From Alphaproteobacteria bacterium (GTDB taxonomy: Bacteria; Pseudomonadota; Alphaproteobacteria; Rhodobacterales; Rhodobacteraceae), in the NCBI GenBank assembly GCA_030429495.1, contig JAUIFH010000002.1, forward strand, positions 186,001-250,000: 64,000 nucleotides of DNA, written 5' to 3'. This document shows, piece by piece, positions 61,471 through 64,000 of the stretch. The translations under genes and the position numbers were made by a program. The notes under the pieces are model-generated. The model was not told the origin of the DNA and made no database searches. It saw only the letters and a list, made by a program, of their open reading frames with translations. Position 1 is the first letter of the stretch. The number at the start of each line of letters is the position of its first letter.

Positions 61471-61593
61471 CATGACGTGTGAGGTGCTTAACTGCACCCA
61501 ACGTTGAAGTTCACGCACTCTTAAGCTGCTCTAGCAAGCGTAGGTTGGTCAGTTCCGAACGGAAGCGCGAGTTCACCCACCAACCACCCCCCC

Positions 61594-62067
61594 CTACTTC
61601 CCCAACCGCGCATCCCGGAACGCCCGCCGCGCTTCCAACTCCTTCTTCTCCTCCGCCGCCTTCTCCCGCGCCTCGCGGGCGTCGGTCTCAGTGATGGCGT
61701 GGTCGAGGATTTCGCGGCGGAGCTTCATCATCTCCTCATCGTGGCTGGGCGCATACCGCACCTCCTCCGGCCCCGTCACCAGCCCCGCCAGCCGGGCGAG
61801 CATGAAGGTCCTGAGGACCGCGTTGATGCGGGTGAGGTACCCCGCCCCCATCGCCCGGAAGAAGGCCACGACGTCCTCGTCCAGCCGGATCGTCACCATC
61901 CGCTTCCCCGGCACGGCCGGCCGCCGGGCGATCTCGGTCCATTCGCGGGGCAGGCGGAGCGAGTCGTTCAGCCCCCAGCGCAGGTCCGCCTCCAGCCCCC
62001 GCATGGTTTCGGCCAGTTCGTGGTAGGCGGCAAGCTTCTCCTTCTCGGATTTGGTCTGTCGGGTCAT
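61594..62067 (-). CDS. BrnA/DUF4415-like antitoxin protein
   Basis: A 157-residue protein with a ribbon-helix-helix type segment around residues 55-90: RMVTIRLDEDVVAFFRAMG and GYLTRINAVLRTFM, the hallmark of BrnA antitoxins and DUF4415. It is longer than a normal BrnA (about 100 residues), with a charged C-terminal coiled helix (AREAREKAAEEKKELEARR). No BrnT toxin gene is adjacent. It might be a solitary DNA-binding regulator. GGAGGCCG precedes the ATG. Its GC content is that of the host chromosome, unlike the Fic genes. Confidence 0.8.
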   Translation of the reverse strand: MTRQTKSEKEKLAAYHELAETMRGLEADLRWGLNDSLRLPREWTEIARRPAVPGKRMVTIRLDEDVVAFFRAMGAGYLTRINAVLRTFMLARLAGLVTGPEEVRYAPSHDEEMMKLRREILDHAITETDAREAREKAAEEKKELEARRAFRDARLGK

Positions 62068-62138
62068 TTCGGCCTCCGAACGCGGGGCCCCAATGATCGC
62101 CCGGGGGGTGTGAAAAGGCGGTTTCCCGCCCGCGCGGT

Positions 62139-62150
62139 CCGTAGCTACGG
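62139..62150. promoter_or_regulatory. 12-bp palindrome before lolA
   Basis: CCGTAGCTACGG, followed by a partial copy CCTACGG at 62155-62161, lies in the 148-bp gap between the divergent BrnA-like and lolA genes. It may be an operator of the BrnA-like protein, since BrnA proteins bind palindromes in their own promoters. Weak evidence. Confidence 0.3.
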
Positions 62151-62215
62151 AAAACCTACGGCTTTGTGACGGCTCCGTTATGGCATAACGACGCCGTCTG
62201 ACCTAGATAGGGGCC

Positions 62216-62824
62216 ATGAGATACGCCCTCCTCCTCGCGCCCCTCGCCCTCGCGTTCAGCGTCGGCACGGCCTGTGCCGAAAAGCTGCCGCTCGGCAAGA
62301 TTTCGGCCTATTTCAACAGCCTGAAGACGGCCGAGACCGATTTCCGGCAGATCAACAGCGACGGCTCCACCTCCTCCGGTCGCCTGATCATCCACCGCCC
62401 CGGAAGGATGCGTTTCGAATACGGCCCCCCCGACCGCACCCTGGTCCTGGCATCGGGGGGTCAAGTAGCTGTTTTTGATACGAAATCCAATCAGCCGCCC
62501 GAGCAGTATCCGCTGAAGAAGACCCCCCTGAACCTGATCCTCGCGAGCCGCGTCGACCTTTCGCGCGCGAAGATGGTGGTGGGTCACGGCGAAGCGAACG
62601 GCCTTACCATCGTCACCGCGCAGGACCCCGAACACCCCGAACTCGGCACGATCCAGATGGCCTTCTCCGCCAACCCGGTCGAGCTGAAGCAATGGGTGGT
62701 GACCGACGAGGCCGGCAGCCGGACGACGGTGATCCTCAACGGCCTGAAAGCGGGCGGAAACTACGCCTCCTCGCTTTTTTCCATCAACTCCGAAGTGCAA
62801 CGCAACCAGCGTCGCAAGAAATAG
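62216..62824 (+). CDS. lolA: Outer-membrane lipoprotein carrier LolA
   Basis: A 202-residue periplasmic protein with signal peptide MRYALLLAPLALAFSVGTAC, ending near CAEKLP. The mature part has the LolA pattern: ISAYFNSLKTAETDFRQINS, SGRLIIHRPGRMRFEYGPP, DLSRAKMVVG, and a C-terminal strand region (TVILNGLKAGGNYASSLFSI). It carries lipoproteins from LolCDE to the outer membrane, including presumably the several lipoproteins encoded in this window. Confidence 0.92.
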   Translation: MRYALLLAPLALAFSVGTACAEKLPLGKISAYFNSLKTAETDFRQINSDGSTSSGRLIIHRPGRMRFEYGPPDRTLVLASGGQVAVFDTKSNQPPEQYPLKKTPLNLILASRVDLSRAKMVVGHGEANGLTIVTAQDPEHPELGTIQMAFSANPVELKQWVVTDEAGSRTTVILNGLKAGGNYASSLFSINSEVQRNQRRKK

Positions 62825-62827
62825 GGC

Positions 62828-63409
62828 CTACAGCTTGCCGCAGGCGATGAGCTGGCGCTGATACAGTTCCGCCCGGCTCCCCACCTCGGCCGCGACGCGC
62901 AGCAGCCACGCCTTCTGCATGTGGCTGCCGCGCGAATAGCCGGTCTGGCCTTCGTGATAGGCGAGATACTGGCTCGTCGCGTCCCATTTGGAGATGCCGA
63001 GCTTCTTTTCGGACTGATCCATGTACCAGCCCATGAAATCCGTGGCATCGGTGATCTTGTTGCGCCGCGCGCCATAGCGGCGGGTCGATTTCTGGTAGTC
63101 TTCCCAGGTGCCGTCGAGCGCCTGGCTGTATCCGAAGGCAGAGCTCTGACGACCCATCGGAATCACCCCGAGTGTATAGCGGTGTGGCGTCTTCGCATTG
63201 CTCACGAATTTGGATTCCTGGTAGATCGTCGCCATCTGAACATGGACCGGAACGCCCCAGCGACTCTCGGCGCGCTGCATCGCCGACAGGTATTTCGGGC
63301 GCTGGTCGAGGATGGAGCAGGCACTATCAAGGTTGCGTGGCGCGGAATTGTTGCCCCCGCCGCAGGATACCAACAACAACAGGACTCCCATCCGGAGGAA
63401 TCTGCTCAT
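62828..63409 (-). CDS. Lytic transglycosylase-like lipoprotein
   Basis: A 193-residue lipoprotein with lipobox LVSC at Cys16. It then has an SLT-type fold: RAESRWGVPVHVQMATIYQE with the probable catalytic Glu in YQESKF, SSAFGYSQALDGTWEDYQ, and YLAYHEGQTGYSRGSH. Such enzymes cut peptidoglycan. The ATG at 63409 has GAGGCAG just upstream; longer frames lack a signal. It is convergent with lolA, only 3 bp apart. Confidence 0.87.
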   Translation of the reverse strand: MSRFLRMGVLLLLVSCGGGNNSAPRNLDSACSILDQRPKYLSAMQRAESRWGVPVHVQMATIYQESKFVSNAKTPHRYTLGVIPMGRQSSAFGYSQALDGTWEDYQKSTRRYGARRNKITDATDFMGWYMDQSEKKLGISKWDATSQYLAYHEGQTGYSRGSHMQKAWLLRVAAEVGSRAELYQRQLIACGKL

Positions 63410-63668
63410 TCTGCCTCGCTCGATCTTGTTTTTCGCCAGTTTATGAGATTTTACCGCCCGAGGAAACGACAAAGAGCGCGGTCGGCGCGGTCGCGGGCGA
63501 CACAACTTCGCGATGTGGTGCGGTCTTTGCGGGGGCGGTGCGTGTGGTCATGTGGGGCGGGGCAGACTGTCGGCCCCGTGTTCACAGACTGTTTCCGGCC
63601 GGAATCGCGGTCGGGAATGGACATCACCCCGCGAAAAAGGCTAATTTGTCAAGGGGGCTAAAGGCGTT

Positions 63669-63995
63669 ATGTTGAAGACTTGCGCGAAATATCATCTCGG
63701 ACAGGTGGTGCGGCATCGGCGGCATCCGTTTCGTGGTGTTATCTTCGATGTCGACGCGATGTTCAGCAATACCGAGGAATGGTACGCCGCGATCCCGGAG
63801 GACAGCCGCCCCGCGAAGGAACAGCCTTTCTACCACCTTCTCGCCGAGAATGACGAAAGCTACTACGTTGCCTACGTGTCGGAGCAGAACCTTGTCGCCG
63901 ACAGTTCGGGCGAGCCGGTGGATCATCCTGACCTGCACGACCTGTTCGGCGATTTCGAGGATGGTCGCTATCCTCTCCACTTCAATCTGAACTGA
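63669..63995 (+). CDS. hspQ: Heat-shock protein HspQ
   Basis: A 108-residue hemimethylated-DNA-binding/YccV-like protein: KYHLGQVVRHRRHPFRGVIF at the start, EEWYAAIPEDSRPAKEQPFY and YVAYVSEQNLVAD in the centre. HspQ adjusts Lon protease specificity and stability of DnaA in enterobacteria. The frame ends 5 bp before the window edge. The 259-bp upstream gap has no recognised gene; no clear heat-shock promoter was fixed. Confidence 0.93.
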   Translation: MLKTCAKYHLGQVVRHRRHPFRGVIFDVDAMFSNTEEWYAAIPEDSRPAKEQPFYHLLAENDESYYVAYVSEQNLVADSSGEPVDHPDLHDLFGDFEDGRYPLHFNLN

Positions 63996-64000
63996 TTGTA

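Noticed and set aside
60458-61600. Insertion sequence carrying the Fic module
   Set aside because: No transposase, terminal inverted repeats or target-site duplication could be found.
61471-62067. BrnT toxin gene beside the BrnA-like gene
   Set aside because: No open frame of suitable size with the BrnT pattern exists on either side; the nearest gene is Fic.

Overview
The window is a GC-rich chromosome segment (about two thirds G+C) from an alphaproteobacterium, most likely of the Rhodobacteraceae/Paracoccaceae. This rests on the RCAP_Rcc01079-type spike base protein, the VPLPA-type CTERM protein with an XrtD-like exosortase, the Trm112/LON-domain/YbbN gene order, and the ftsK-lolA neighbourhood. 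No rRNA, tRNA, transposase or CRISPR array was seen. The species cannot be named from the sequence.

Bases 1-1,700: the end of a phytase-like esterase gene, a queuosine-precursor transporter (yhhQ), a compact unannotated RNA/leader-peptide locus whose 18-nt ribosome-binding sequence is a perfect complement of the 16S rRNA tail, and the ribosome-rescue hydrolase arfB.

Bases 1,797-31,699: a large exopolysaccharide/exosortase locus. It has a flippase, an initiating sugar transferase, a Wzy-like polymerase, a Wza-like export protein, an outer-membrane barrel, a PrsT-like TPR lipoprotein, a PEP-CTERM-type ATPase, a chain-length protein and a CpsD-like tyrosine kinase. It also has four further glycosyltransferases, GDP-mannose 6-dehydrogenase (algD), two hexapeptide acyltransferases, an SGNH esterase, a beta-helix protein, the exosortase itself with a rhomboid protease behind it, and one VPLPA-CTERM substrate. 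The likely product is a mannuronate-containing, probably acylated polymer made by a Wzx/Wzy route and coupled to C-terminal sorting of a surface protein. Inside this locus lie a gene-transfer-agent/phage-type spike base gene and a large signal-less esterase-like gene, which may be a particle spike acting on the polymer.

Bases 31,696-43,354: housekeeping and catabolism. trhO, an Hsp70-like gene, pncA-pncB (NAD salvage), a P1 peptidase, an AbgB-like amidohydrolase divergent from aruH-aruI (arginine transaminase pathway), a LOG-family gene and dapD.

Bases 43,357-47,114: an unusual locus. A DUF6502 gene is translationally coupled to a small lipoprotein and divergent from a VWA lipoprotein with the same AEPVMEP-rich linker. 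Two copies of a 17-bp inverted repeat lie between them. Convergent to it is a BCS1-like AAA ATPase with a 15-residue leader peptide and three hairpins in its leader.

Bases 47,267-64,000: YbbN-like thioredoxin, LON-domain protein, Trm112, a divergent SDR/AraC pair, DUF924, a UbiH-type monooxygenase, YdeI-type and DUF4259-like proteins, amidase, a DapC-like aminotransferase and ftsK. Between ftsK and lolA lies a lower-GC Fic module with a small upstream antitoxin-like gene, plus an orphan BrnA-like protein. lolA, a lytic transglycosylase-like lipoprotein and hspQ close the window.
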